From Thermodesulfobacteriota bacterium (GTDB lineage Bacteria > Desulfobacterota > BSN033 > UBA1163): a stretch of DNA of 28,559 nucleotides. The number at the start of each line of letters is the position of its first letter. The stretch's first letter is position 1. The stretch covers positions 1-28,559 of the forward strand of contig JASEIE010000012.1 in assembly GCA_030024065.1 (NCBI GenBank). Reading direction: 5' to 3'. A program made the position numbers and the translations under genes. Under the pieces are notes generated by a model, which searched no databases, had not been told where the DNA came from, and saw only the letters and a program-made list of their open reading frames with translations. Shown piece by piece: positions 1-7,458 of the stretch.

Positions 1-88
1 CCTTAACATGTCAACTCAATCGCCGTCCGAAGCCTTGAAGAGCGGTTTACCCGTGGCCGTTTATCAACTGGAAGGTAGAGACAGTGCT

Positions 89-865
89 TTATAATGAGTC
101 ACATTTTGATCTGAATTCCTTAACAAACTGTTTTGCGCTACTAATGAAGAATCCATTGCCGCTCCCGAGCAATATCTGGTAACCTTCATTGACATATTGT
201 TTCGGCGATTCGCCTGGACGTACCACAGCTCCGTAAGGTTTACCCGCCGCCCTGGCTTTTTCGATCACATGCTTGACCGCTTCGTTGAGAATTGGACTGT
301 TTCTTTGACCCGCAACCCCAAGTGAATTGGACAGATCCGTCGTCCCGATGATGATTCCGTCCAAGAGATCCACAGAGACAATTTCTTCCACATGTTCTAC
401 ACCTTCCTTGGACTCCACCTGACAAATCACAATAGACTTATCATTGGAGAATTTCGTGTAATCCCCAAGGGACATTTTCTGTCCATACCAGGCAGACCGG
501 GTCGAGGATAATCCGCGACTCCCGTCAGGGACATACTTAACCGCTCTGACCACTCGGAGCACCTCGTCACGGCTCTCTATGTCAGGAACCACAACGCCAC
601 TTGCGCCCACATCCATGAATCTCAAGATGACCCTGGGGTCATTACTCGGTACTCTGACAAGGCTCGAAATGCCAGCAGCGTCGGCCGCCGTTACCAGATA
701 TTGAACTTCTCTTTCGCTGAGGGGCCCATGCTCCGCATCCACAAAAACAAAATCAAAGCCTACCAAGCCGCAGATTTCGACCAGTTCGGGTGCGTTCAGT
801 TGCATGGTACACCCAATGATTGCCTTTCCCTCTTTCAATCTATTTCTTAAAACATCCGAAAGCAT
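89..865 (-). CDS. HpcH/HpaI family aldolase (2-keto-3-deoxy acid / 4-hydroxy-2-oxo acid aldolase type)
   Basis: Class II pyruvate-dependent aldolase of about 258 residues, the usual family length. Such enzymes reversibly split 4-hydroxy-2-oxo acids into pyruvate or oxaloacetate plus an aldehyde or oxo acid, using a divalent metal in the cytoplasm. Visible signatures are DAEHGPLSE with the catalytic His near residue 46, Arg71 in RVPSND, and the metal pair Glu151 (QVES) and Asp177 (TTDLS). I start at the ATG at 865: the mRNA reads GAGAGGGA five bases before it. The longer in-frame TTG at 889 has no ribosome site and would overlap the preceding stop. It is the last gene of a tight run with the dehydrogenase and LeuCD-like genes upstream, so it probably cleaves the product of that chain. 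The family is secure; the substrate is unknown. Confidence 0.9.
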   Translation of the reverse strand: MLSDVLRNRLKEGKAIIGCTMQLNAPELVEICGLVGFDFVFVDAEHGPLSEREVQYLVTAADAAGISSLVRVPSNDPRVILRFMDVGASGVVVPDIESRDEVLRVVRAVKYVPDGSRGLSSTRSAWYGQKMSLGDYTKFSNDKSIVICQVESKEGVEHVEEIVSVDLLDGIIIGTTDLSNSLGVAGQRNSPILNEAVKHVIEKARAAGKPYGAVVRPGESPKQYVNEGYQILLGSGNGFFISSAKQFVKEFRSKCDSL

Positions 866-885
866 ACTGGTCCCTCTCTTTCGAC

Positions 886-1971
886 TCAATCCGTCAATGA
901 TCTCTGAGCGTCTATTGATTTTACGATTGATCTCGTCACATCCCGAGTCGTCATTCTTGCAGGAAGTTCCAAGGATTCTCCCAGGCCCGAATCTTCATGC
1001 TCGGAAACGGCTTTGTCCAGGAGATCCCCAGCCTTCTTCAGTTTCAACCAGTGCAACATCATGGAAACCGAACGAATCATGGCAATGGGATTTACCCTTT
1101 GCTGGCCGGCCAATTGACTCAACGCACCATGGGCAGGATAAAACAGAGCCGTCGATTTACTCGCATTGATTATGGGAATAAGGTTGCCGACTTGTGCCGC
1201 TGCAATATCCGCAAGGATGTCGCCGAAGAGGTTCGTGGTCAGAATCATATCATATCGCTCCGGATTGACGACGAGATTGCGGGCCAGGCCGTCCACGAAT
1301 TCCTCTTCTACATCGATTTCCGGATAGTTTCGGGCTCGCTCAAGAACCCTATCTCTGAATAAGCCACATCCTAAAGGAAATACCACGTTTTTATGGGCTA
1401 AGGTAATTTTTCTTCGACCGTGATCTCTCGCATATTCAAAAGCCACCTCGGCTATTTGATCGCATTTCTCCCGGGTGATCACCCGTACCGAAAGCACCAC
1501 ATCCGGCGAGGGCATAAACTCACCCGAACCCCGGAACATGTTTCGGTCCGATAGAAAACCTTCACTGCACTCTCTGACGATTACCAAATTGATGCCCGGG
1601 CGGAGAGAACCACGCACCGAAACACAGTGCCGGATATCCGCAAACAGCCCCAGCAACTTCCGTATCTGTCCCGTAGGGCTCGGAGGCGGACAATCTTTGC
1701 CTGATATCGCCGCCAGCAATGTCGCTGGAGAATTTTGCATGGCATTGATCGTCTCTTCAGGCAAAGGGTTCCCTGTCTTGATATAGGCGGAGTACCCCGC
1801 CGGGACCTCTGTAAATGTAATTTTTCGACCTGCAGCGCTGGCCACGGCATCGAGGCAAAGGCGAGCGGCCTCTGCCAGCTCTGGCCCCACCCCATCTCCA
1901 GAAATGAGGGGAATTTTCAATTCCTCCGTCGAGCCTAAATTCCCACCGCCTTGGTTATCGGACATTGACAT
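886..1971 (-). CDS. isocitrate/isopropylmalate dehydrogenase family protein
   Basis: Beta-decarboxylating dehydrogenase fold of 361 residues. Family members oxidise 2-hydroxy acids bearing a beta-carboxylate (isopropylmalate, isocitrate, homoisocitrate, tartrate) with NAD(P) and release CO2. Conserved points seen: GDGVGPE near 25-31, HKN with Lys194, Asp227, NLFGDILAD with Asp251 and Asp255, and PAHG near 279-282. Oddities: the usual VRENTEG-x-Tyr segment reads VRECSEGFLSD (132-142), so the catalytic Tyr position appears to be Leu140 or Phe139, and the usual PDIAG after PAHG is SQLAG. The first 17 bases overlap the end of the LeuD-like gene. ATG codons at 1971 and 1965 are both possible; the second has AAGGGA six bases upstream. 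Its partners suggest it acts on an isomerised alkyl- or carboxy-malate. It is probably not the housekeeping LeuB. Confidence 0.87.
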   Translation of the reverse strand: MSMSDNQGGGNLGSTEELKIPLISGDGVGPELAEAARLCLDAVASAAGRKITFTEVPAGYSAYIKTGNPLPEETINAMQNSPATLLAAISGKDCPPPSPTGQIRKLLGLFADIRHCVSVRGSLRPGINLVIVRECSEGFLSDRNMFRGSGEFMPSPDVVLSVRVITREKCDQIAEVAFEYARDHGRRKITLAHKNVVFPLGCGLFRDRVLERARNYPEIDVEEEFVDGLARNLVVNPERYDMILTTNLFGDILADIAAAQVGNLIPIINASKSTALFYPAHGALSQLAGQQRVNPIAMIRSVSMMLHWLKLKKAGDLLDKAVSEHEDSGLGESLELPARMTTRDVTRSIVKSIDAQRSLTD

Positions 1972-2494
1972 TCCCTTTCAACCTTTTCTTGGTATATTCG
2001 AGCAAACTTCCCGACTCAATCAGGGCAAACACAAAATCGCTCAACGGGACTCCATAGGCAACGTCACCGGTCCTCAGATTCTTCACTTCTCCGGTTAGCA
2101 AATGAACCTGTGCTTTGTCCCCCGTCTTAAATATCCGGGTAACTCCCGGGCATTTGATGGCCGGAAGCCCCAGGTTGATGGAGTTTCTGAAATTGTAACG
2201 GGCGAAGGATTCAGCGACCGTCACCTTAATCCCTGCCCCTTTCATCGCTACGATGGGGTGTTCGATACTCTTGCCGCCACCCCCAAAGTCTTTACCCGCA
2301 ATGACCACCTCGTACCCTTTATTTTTAAAGCCCCATGGAATATCTTTGATACTGGGTTCTGCGCCTTCGAAGGCCCATTTCCCCAATTCCTTAGGGTCTA
2401 ATTGATCCAAAGTCCATCGATTTTTCCCGATGATCTTATAAGCATCCAACCCATCCCCGCATTTCCAGACGATACCCTGGATAATCTGATCCAA
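1955..2494 (-). CDS. LeuD-like hydro-lyase small (swivel) subunit, highly divergent
   Basis: Small subunit of the aconitase/isopropylmalate isomerase family, about 179 residues. It would form the swivel domain that closes over the Fe-S cluster of the LeuC-like partner encoded just upstream. The end GVPLSDFVFALIESGSL and the segment NFRNSINLGLPAI are family-like. Two hallmarks are altered: the DxDTD substrate loop reads DGLDAYKI, and the NFGSGSSREHA segment reads DFGGGGKSIEHP, losing the SSRE arrangement and its Arg. I prefer the TTG at 2494: AAAGGGGG precedes it, there is a 16-base gap after the LeuC-like stop, and the family normally starts close to this point. A second in-frame TTG at 2536 would instead overlap the LeuC-like gene by 26 bases. 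It is probably a hydro-lyase with unusual substrate choice; an inactive subunit is possible. Confidence 0.8.
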   Translation of the reverse strand: MDQIIQGIVWKCGDGLDAYKIIGKNRWTLDQLDPKELGKWAFEGAEPSIKDIPWGFKNKGYEVVIAGKDFGGGGKSIEHPIVAMKGAGIKVTVAESFARYNFRNSINLGLPAIKCPGVTRIFKTGDKAQVHLLTGEVKNLRTGDVAYGVPLSDFVFALIESGSLLEYTKKRLKGNVNVR

Positions 2495-2510
2495 AATTCC
2501 ATACCCCCTT

Positions 2511-3767
2511 TCAAATGAACTCACCGGGATCTTCAATCACACCAGCCACCGCAGAAGCAGCGACTGTATAGGCAGATGCCAGATAGACTTCCGATTCCGG
2601 ACTTCCCATTCTTCCTTTGAAATTCCGGTTCGTCGTGCTGATGCATGTCTCGCCCGCGGCAATGATCCCAGGGCCCGAGCCGGCACAGGCTGAACAAGAT
2701 GGGGTAAGAACGGCTGCCCCTGCCTCAAGAAAAACACTGATAAGCCCCAGCTTCGTTGCTTCAGCAAAAACCTTTTGACTCGCCGGGACCACAAGCATCC
2801 TGACATCGGGATGAACCTTTCTCCCCTTTAGGATTTCCGCAGCCTGTTGAAGGTCCTCGACTCGGCCGTTCGTGCAAGAGCCCAAAAATGCTTGATGGAT
2901 CCGCCTTCCCCTAACTTCCCGGACTTCTTTAACATTATTGACTTCGTGTGGGCATGCGACCAAAGGCTTCAATTCGCCTACATTCAATTTGTATACTTTT
3001 TCATATTTTGCATCTTGATCGCTCTGCTCCGCGGCATACTCCCCAGCCTCTCCTTGAAAGTATTTCAATGTCATCCGATCGACTGCGATGATACCGTTCT
3101 TTGCATCCATTTCAGCAATCATGTTGCAGATGACCAGCCGCCCTCCAACGCTCAAATTGCGAATGGCTTCTCCCTCAACTTCAACGGCTTTATAGCTGAA
3201 CTCCTCCAGTGGCGCTACCGTTAGCATCTTAAGGGCTATGTCTTTAGCCGTAACCGTTCGAGAAATATTCCCCGAAATATCGAATCTCACGCTGGCGGGC
3301 ACCTGAATCCATATCTCTCCGGTAGCCATAATCACGGCTGCGTCTGAAGAGGTGATCCCGCAGGAAAATGCTCCTAAACCGCCGTACATGGTGGCATGGG
3401 AATCGGTTCCCAGGGCAACTTCTCCCGGCAGAACGAATCCCTCACACATCAATTGGTGGCATATTCCGTGGCGTCCGATTTCTCCAAAGCGCGTGATGCC
3501 ATACTTCTTGCAGGACTCCCTGCAGGACTTCAGGTGTTCGGCCCATTTCACCTCTGCCGGTGGAATACGATGATCCGCTGCAAATAGAACCCGGTCAGGA
3601 TCCCACACCTTGCCAACGCCAAGCGATTCAAATTGATTGAATACGATAGCCCCAACGAAATCATTTAACATTAACTTATCAACACGGAGGGTTACGATCT
3701 CTCCCGGACTTACCACCTTCTTGCCTGCAGCTCGGGCTATTATCTTTTCTGTAAGAGTTGAATTCAA
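2511..3767 (-). CDS. LeuC-like aconitase-family hydro-lyase large subunit
   Basis: Large Fe-S subunit of the 3-isopropylmalate dehydratase / homoaconitase family, 418 residues, normal length. It should hold a [4Fe-4S] cluster and move water across a 2- or 3-hydroxy acid. Seen: ADHRIPP near 64-70, GTDSHATMYGG near 120-130, GSCTNGR with Cys298, CSACAG with Cys358 and Cys361, and TTNRNFKGRMG near 378-388. All three cluster cysteines are therefore present. The start is a TTG, supported by GGGAGGT eight bases upstream and by the lack of a better ATG. It is the first gene of the run LeuC-LeuD-dehydrogenase-aldolase after a 355-base gap. It need not make leucine, since no other leucine genes are nearby. 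Confidence 0.92.
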   Translation of the reverse strand: MNSTLTEKIIARAAGKKVVSPGEIVTLRVDKLMLNDFVGAIVFNQFESLGVGKVWDPDRVLFAADHRIPPAEVKWAEHLKSCRESCKKYGITRFGEIGRHGICHQLMCEGFVLPGEVALGTDSHATMYGGLGAFSCGITSSDAAVIMATGEIWIQVPASVRFDISGNISRTVTAKDIALKMLTVAPLEEFSYKAVEVEGEAIRNLSVGGRLVICNMIAEMDAKNGIIAVDRMTLKYFQGEAGEYAAEQSDQDAKYEKVYKLNVGELKPLVACPHEVNNVKEVREVRGRRIHQAFLGSCTNGRVEDLQQAAEILKGRKVHPDVRMLVVPASQKVFAEATKLGLISVFLEAGAAVLTPSCSACAGSGPGIIAAGETCISTTNRNFKGRMGSPESEVYLASAYTVAASAVAGVIEDPGEFI

Positions 3768-4122
3768 TCCAGTTCACCTCCCAAGCTTAGAATGATTACT
3801 GAACATCGTCTCATAGAGTCCCAACATGCGGAATTGATCTCGACATCGAGGTATCTGCTGCCTCGGGTTTATGGCAACTCAGAAAATCATATTCACCCCA
3901 AAACAGACTCTTAATACCCAGCCAAACCTATTTGAAATTTTCCTATTCATTCCCTCCCACCTTTCGATGAGGTGGATAAAAGGGTTTGGGGCTCCCCTCC
4001 CCTTCATCCCCTGAAGGTGTGAAAGAAATAGAAGGAAATTTTCACATATAAACATGTCAAAATCTTTAAACATTGAACAGGGGCGACCTACTGATTAGGG
4101 CAAAATGCCCCCACACACCCTT
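3768..4122. other. gene-free spacer between RraA and LeuC-like genes
   Basis: I see no convincing gene in this 355-base stretch. A 64-codon minus-strand frame at 3879-4073 has no ribosome site and no recognisable content. Small stem-loops are visible: CCACCT...AGGTGG at 3957-3975, CCTTCA...TGAAGG at 4001-4017, and GGGCA-AAA-TGCCC at 4098-4110. The last lies just past the RraA stop on the transcript but has no following T tract, so it is at best a weak terminator. A promoter for the LeuC-like gene may lie here, but I find no hexamer pair good enough to call. Confidence 0.5.
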
Positions 4123-4794
4123 TTAGCGCTTCAGCATGTCCTCATATCCGGACTTCGCACCCACGTCCAACGGGTCCTTACCCTCTTTAATCTGTTCAAT
4201 CATTTCCTCTTCTTTTTGATGTAGTTTTTCCGCCGCTTCAACAACCTCCAATACCTTCTCCGGCGGAATGAACACGATGCCATTGCAATCGGCAAATACC
4301 AAATCGCCCGGGTTGACCTGAGCGTTACAAAATCGAATGCGTATGTTCACTCCATCCTGAATCATCCTGCCCCTGGCAGTTCTTGGAACAATCCCTTTCG
4401 CATAGACCGGATATTCCATCTTTTCAAACGCGTCTATGTCACGAACCGCTCCGTCCACGACGGTGCCCTGCACCCCTTTCATCTTTGCGGCCCATGCCAC
4501 AACTTCGCCCCATCCATTGTTCTCGATGTCCCCATCATTGCCGACCACGATCACATCACCGGGCTTAGACTTTTGAGCCGTCACAAAACCGCCGTGATGT
4601 TTCTGAGTCCCTGTCCCCGCAGGAATATTTCTCACGGTAACAGCTGGACCCACGATGGCGGAACATTTCCAGATAGGCCCGACACCAGCAACCGCATTAT
4701 TCCTTATTCCAGTCCCGTCCAGAGCATCTGAAACAATGGTCGTTGACAGCTTCAGCAATCTCGCTCTAATCTCCTCCAAATTCCAATCAGGCAT
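4123..4794 (-). CDS. RraA-family aldolase (4-hydroxy-4-methyl-2-oxoglutarate / CHA aldolase-like)
   Basis: RraA-like fold, 223 residues, the usual length. Catalytic members are metal-dependent aldolases that split 4-hydroxy-4-methyl-2-oxoglutarate to two pyruvates, or 4-carboxy-4-hydroxy-2-oxoadipate to pyruvate and oxaloacetate. The RNase E inhibitor RraA shares the fold. The phosphate/carboxylate loop GWGE (94-97) and the signature VVDGAVRD (112-119) with Arg118 and Asp119 are intact, which favours an aldolase. The C-terminal tail from about residue 185 is a charged helix. The ATG has AGGAGA six bases upstream. It follows the AcnX gene by 76 bases and probably shares its transcript. An aldolase for branched oxo-di/tricarboxylates fits a cluster rich in TTT transporters and hydro-lyases. 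Confidence 0.87.
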   Translation of the reverse strand: MPDWNLEEIRARLLKLSTTIVSDALDGTGIRNNAVAGVGPIWKCSAIVGPAVTVRNIPAGTGTQKHHGGFVTAQKSKPGDVIVVGNDGDIENNGWGEVVAWAAKMKGVQGTVVDGAVRDIDAFEKMEYPVYAKGIVPRTARGRMIQDGVNIRIRFCNAQVNPGDLVFADCNGIVFIPPEKVLEVVEAAEKLHQKEEEMIEQIKEGKDPLDVGAKSGYEDMLKR

Positions 4795-4870
4795 TTTATC
4801 TCTCCTTTCGATTTTTCAGACAACTTCTGCATTGAGCTAACACCTTTTCGTCTTAACTGAGTCCATTGAG

Positions 4871-6109
4871 TCAAACCTTCCATCTCCCTGTAATGGCCGC
4901 CTCAATACAGTCTGCCGTTGATCCAAAATGGACCTTCATCCCCCACGACGATGGCAAGTAGTGAGCCTGCTTGGCCGAGTTTGTAGCGGCCGACCCAAAA
5001 CCTTTCGATTCCATGACCTCTTTGAATATTGTAATCGTCGGGCACGTATCCGAAATCAGGACCGCGCCTGAATCTCTCAGTATTTGAGCCAGTCCGGATC
5101 TTTCACAGTTATTCCAAATGCTGTTGGCCGCAAACAACCACAAAGCCACCTTTGGATTGACCTTTCGCCCGGACAATAGCTTCGCTATATATATCACTTC
5201 CTCAAAGTCAAGATGGGGGCAACCCATCAATACACAATCAACTTCGGAAAGGTTGTTACGGTTCAAGTACTCTCTCGTTTCTTCTACCTCTTTCTGTCTT
5301 ATTGTTAACGTCTCAAGTTTTCTGTTCCCCGTGGCCATCTCGAGCGTCGGCGCTTCCGGCGTAAGTCCTACGGCATGAAACATGGATATCGAGCCGGACG
5401 TTGCTAAACCAGCGCTTAAAGCTCTCAGGCCGATCATGGAACATCGCTCAGGCAAACCTGTAAACACCGGAAGGGCGTCGGGATATCGCTTGGCGAGATA
5501 GTAAGCGGCAGCTCCGAATTCGCTGGGGTCCGAAAGAGGACAATCGACAGACACATGAATGGAAGCGATCCGGTTCTTCTTTAGATGCATACCGTATCCC
5601 GCCGTAAAACCTGTGAGGGCCGAAGCTAAGGCTGACGGCCCCCCTTCGCGGTTCGTCCTCGCCCCTAATACGGAATTGGAGAACACAATCGCCGAGGATT
5701 CACCCCATGCCACATGTTCACCAAATCTCGGCAGATTGCCAACCAGGTAAGGGGTGCACGTATGACATTCAATCGCCCCCATCCGCTTATAGGATTCCGT
5801 AAGTTCCATTTGTTGATTGATGGTCTCCTGGCTTATCCCCATATCGAAACCCGTCAGATCTGCGGCCCCGGGATTGAGCGTTGTCGTGGTAACAAACCGG
5901 GCGCCCGAGTCCGCAACCCACCGGACATACTTCCTGCCGGCCCGCCGTGCTGTCTTTGCTGATGCACCCGGCATATGAACACTTTGAATCGGGATAAGGT
6001 CCGGAGCCTCCCAGAAATCTGCCAGTTCAACAATGATTTCCATTCCTTGCCTTACGGGCTCTCCTAATTCCCCGTCCAACATCCGTTTCTGGAGATCTGT
6101 CAGCCTCAA
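4871..6109 (-). CDS. aconitase X large (catalytic) subunit, copy A, without adjacent swivel gene
   Basis: Aconitase X catalytic domain (formerly DUF521), 412 residues. Known members are cis-3-hydroxy-L-proline dehydratase and archaeal mevalonate-5-phosphate dehydratase; both carry an Fe-S cluster. Likely cluster cysteines are Cys118 (CHTCTP), Cys297 (MGCPHLDF) and Cys356 (SDTCP). The substrate region with HMPGAS near 45-50 and TTTTLNPG near 74-81 is also conserved. It starts at a TTG, with an in-frame TGA two codons before it; AGGAG lies about ten bases upstream. It is roughly 84% identical by eye to copy B at 13292, so the duplication is fairly recent. Unlike copy B, no swivel (DUF126) gene sits beside it: upstream is TctB and downstream RraA. 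It probably borrows the single swivel subunit at 12860. Confidence 0.93.
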   Translation of the reverse strand: MRLTDLQKRMLDGELGEPVRQGMEIIVELADFWEAPDLIPIQSVHMPGASAKTARRAGRKYVRWVADSGARFVTTTTLNPGAADLTGFDMGISQETINQQMELTESYKRMGAIECHTCTPYLVGNLPRFGEHVAWGESSAIVFSNSVLGARTNREGGPSALASALTGFTAGYGMHLKKNRIASIHVSVDCPLSDPSEFGAAAYYLAKRYPDALPVFTGLPERCSMIGLRALSAGLATSGSISMFHAVGLTPEAPTLEMATGNRKLETLTIRQKEVEETREYLNRNNLSEVDCVLMGCPHLDFEEVIYIAKLLSGRKVNPKVALWLFAANSIWNNCERSGLAQILRDSGAVLISDTCPTITIFKEVMESKGFGSAATNSAKQAHYLPSSWGMKVHFGSTADCIEAAITGRWKV

Positions 6110-6173
6110 TTTTCAACCACTCCTTTCCTCAAATTGTTCTAACCTTCAGGAGTTTCCAAAACGAACGGGCAAC

Positions 6174-6680
6174 TCAGAAAAGGCTGCCTGGTGGGAAATG
6201 CACTTTCAATATTCCCACGAAAATGATATAAATCCCCGCAAGAGTACTTCCACTGATGAGTAACGCTTTTAACAACTTGATCTTGGATATCACAAAGAGA
6301 AACCCGAACATCCAAATACCCACGGTAACCATGAAACCGAGGAGATAAATTCCCAAGGGGAATGTGATCAACCAAATGATGAAAGCAATGGGTTCGTAAA
6401 TGGATGATGGACTATCGGGCGCTTCTTGCTCCTGGGGCGGTTGATCACCTCCCCCCCTGATCATAGAATTGATATTGCCCTTAGGGTCAAGGAAGTTAAG
6501 TTGTGGAAACTTGTAGATGAGCCACTTGAGGCCGATGATCACCCCGGCGGTCACTATGATAGGCACGGGAAATGTGAGAGAATCTGGAGATAAGCCGAAT
6601 CCCTCAATGATCAACACGATCAAGTATATTGCCACCCCGATCACGAAACCGATTTCACGATTGATTTTTATTAATGGCAT
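6174..6680 (-). CDS. TctB-family small membrane subunit of a TTT transporter
   Basis: Small integral membrane protein of 168 residues. Hydrophobic helices lie near 10-28, 36-56, 97-132 (two helices) and 137-158. A polar loop at about 60-95 is rich in Gln, Glu and Pro. This four-to-five-helix pattern fits TctB, the small permease partner of TctA in tripartite tricarboxylate transporters. Sequence conservation in TctB is weak, so the call leans on topology and on TctA/TctC genes nearby. It is separated from TctA and TctC (10326-12870) by three genes, which is unusual because tctCBA normally sit together. The ATG has AGGAGA ten bases upstream. It lies between the LeuCD pair and AcnX copy A in the same orientation. 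Confidence 0.75.
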   Translation of the reverse strand: MPLIKINREIGFVIGVAIYLIVLIIEGFGLSPDSLTFPVPIIVTAGVIIGLKWLIYKFPQLNFLDPKGNINSMIRGGGDQPPQEQEAPDSPSSIYEPIAFIIWLITFPLGIYLLGFMVTVGIWMFGFLFVISKIKLLKALLISGSTLAGIYIIFVGILKVHFPPGSLF

Positions 6681-6703
6681 CTTGCATTTCTCTCCTATCG
6701 TAA

Positions 6704-6848
6704 ACCCCGTTAGAAAGTTTTAAACTTTCCAACGGGATGGCTCACATGGGGCTTTAGACCCCATGTCGGTACGACTCGAAGCCGAGTTCGCTGAAAAAGG
6801 AATTGTATCGTCATCCCCATTGCAAACAGTGGGGCTTTCTAACGGGGT
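6704..6848. repeat. hairpin-rich element bounded by 14-bp inverted repeats
   Basis: ACCCCGTTAGAAAG at 6704-6717 is repeated in inverted form at 6835-6848. The left copy also sits in a near-perfect 31-base palindrome (6706-6736, one mismatched pair). Inside are two further stem-loops: ACATGGGG...CCCCATGT at 6744-6766 and CCCCATTG-CAAA-CAGTGGGG at 6815-6834, the latter with one G-T pair. Another, CCGGAT-GTA-ATCCGG, lies just beyond at 6874-6888. Such dense palindromes suggest a decayed or non-autonomous transposable element (IS200/IS605 or MITE type) lodged between the LeuD-like gene and tctB. The class assignment is inference. Confidence 0.6.
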
Positions 6849-6972
6849 AAACAGCTGTGGGAATGCAATAACCCCGGATGTAATCCGGCACCTTCATGTA
6901 CTCCCTTCGATGCGAATGTCCCATTCTCAGTCTAAACCTGTTTCGTTTCGGGATATGAAACCCTGGGTTTAA
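6763..6972 (+). pseudogene. possible remnant of an IS200/IS605-type TnpB C-terminal tail
   Basis: A plus-strand frame of 69 codons contains TVGLSNGVNSCGNAITP near residues 22-38. This resembles the variable tail that follows the catalytic domain in many TnpB proteins (a pattern like TVGxTGxNACGxxVRP). Nothing of the RuvC or zinc-finger core is present, so if real it is only a scar. It overlaps the hairpin element and runs 41 bases into the 3' end of the LeuD-like gene on the other strand. The similarity is from memory of the family and may be chance. Confidence 0.3.
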
Positions 6973-7438
6973 AGTAATGCGTCGCACCCCCTGATTCGAC
7001 GATCTCCTGCGCAATGCCCGAGAGGGGTGTGCCCCATACCTGTTCACCTGTGGCTTGGTTCGTAATCATCCCTGAATGAGGATCAACCTCCAGGTTGTTC
7101 CCGTCCTCGCAATGAAATTCCACGTCTCCTAAACGGACCAGCCATATGCCCATCGTGACGGCATTTCTGTAAAAGGCCCGGGCAAAGGAGCGGGCGATGA
7201 TTAACCGAACCCCCAGTGCCCTCATGCCTACGGAGGGGGATTCCCGGTATGATCCATAACCGAAATTATGTCCCGCGACGACGATGTCCCCGGGCTTCGC
7301 TTCCTTCGCAAACTCCGGCCGTAAATCGTAAAAAACATGTTTCGCCATTTCTTCCGGGGTAGGATCCGGGCTGAAACGGGCCGGAAACATGTTGTCCGTA
7401 TCGATATCATCACCGAAAACCCATGCTCTCCCTTCCAT
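6932..7438 (-). CDS. LeuD-like hydro-lyase small (swivel) subunit, pair 2
   Basis: Swivel subunit of a 3-isopropylmalate dehydratase-type hydro-lyase, 168 residues. The DDIDTDNMFP substrate loop near 9-18 and NFGYGSYRES near 58-67 are recognisable; the usual SSREH is SYRES, keeping Arg but replacing His. I start at the ATG at 7438 because AGGAGGT precedes it within the 20-base gap after the LeuC-like stop. The open frame runs on to 7645, but that part only shadows the LeuC-like gene. The last ten or so residues after HYFKP go beyond the usual end of the family and overlap the IS-like scar, so the C-terminus may have been remodelled by an insertion. It forms the functional pair with the LeuC-like gene directly upstream. 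Confidence 0.9.
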   Translation of the reverse strand: MEGRAWVFGDDIDTDNMFPARFSPDPTPEEMAKHVFYDLRPEFAKEAKPGDIVVAGHNFGYGSYRESPSVGMRALGVRLIIARSFARAFYRNAVTMGIWLVRLGDVEFHCEDGNNLEVDPHSGMITNQATGEQVWGTPLSGIAQEIVESGGATHYFKPRVSYPETKQV

Positions 7439-7458
7439 GCCCTTTACCTCCTGTGGGA

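Noticed and set aside
1955..3767. Housekeeping leucine biosynthesis genes leuC, leuD, leuB
   Set aside because: Motifs in the small subunit and dehydrogenase depart from the biosynthetic enzymes, other leu genes are absent and an aldolase gene is linked, so no leu symbols were assigned.
3879..4073. 64-codon minus-strand reading frame in the spacer before the LeuC-like gene
   Set aside because: No ribosome site, no recognisable residues, and it contains several stem-loops; best treated as non-coding.
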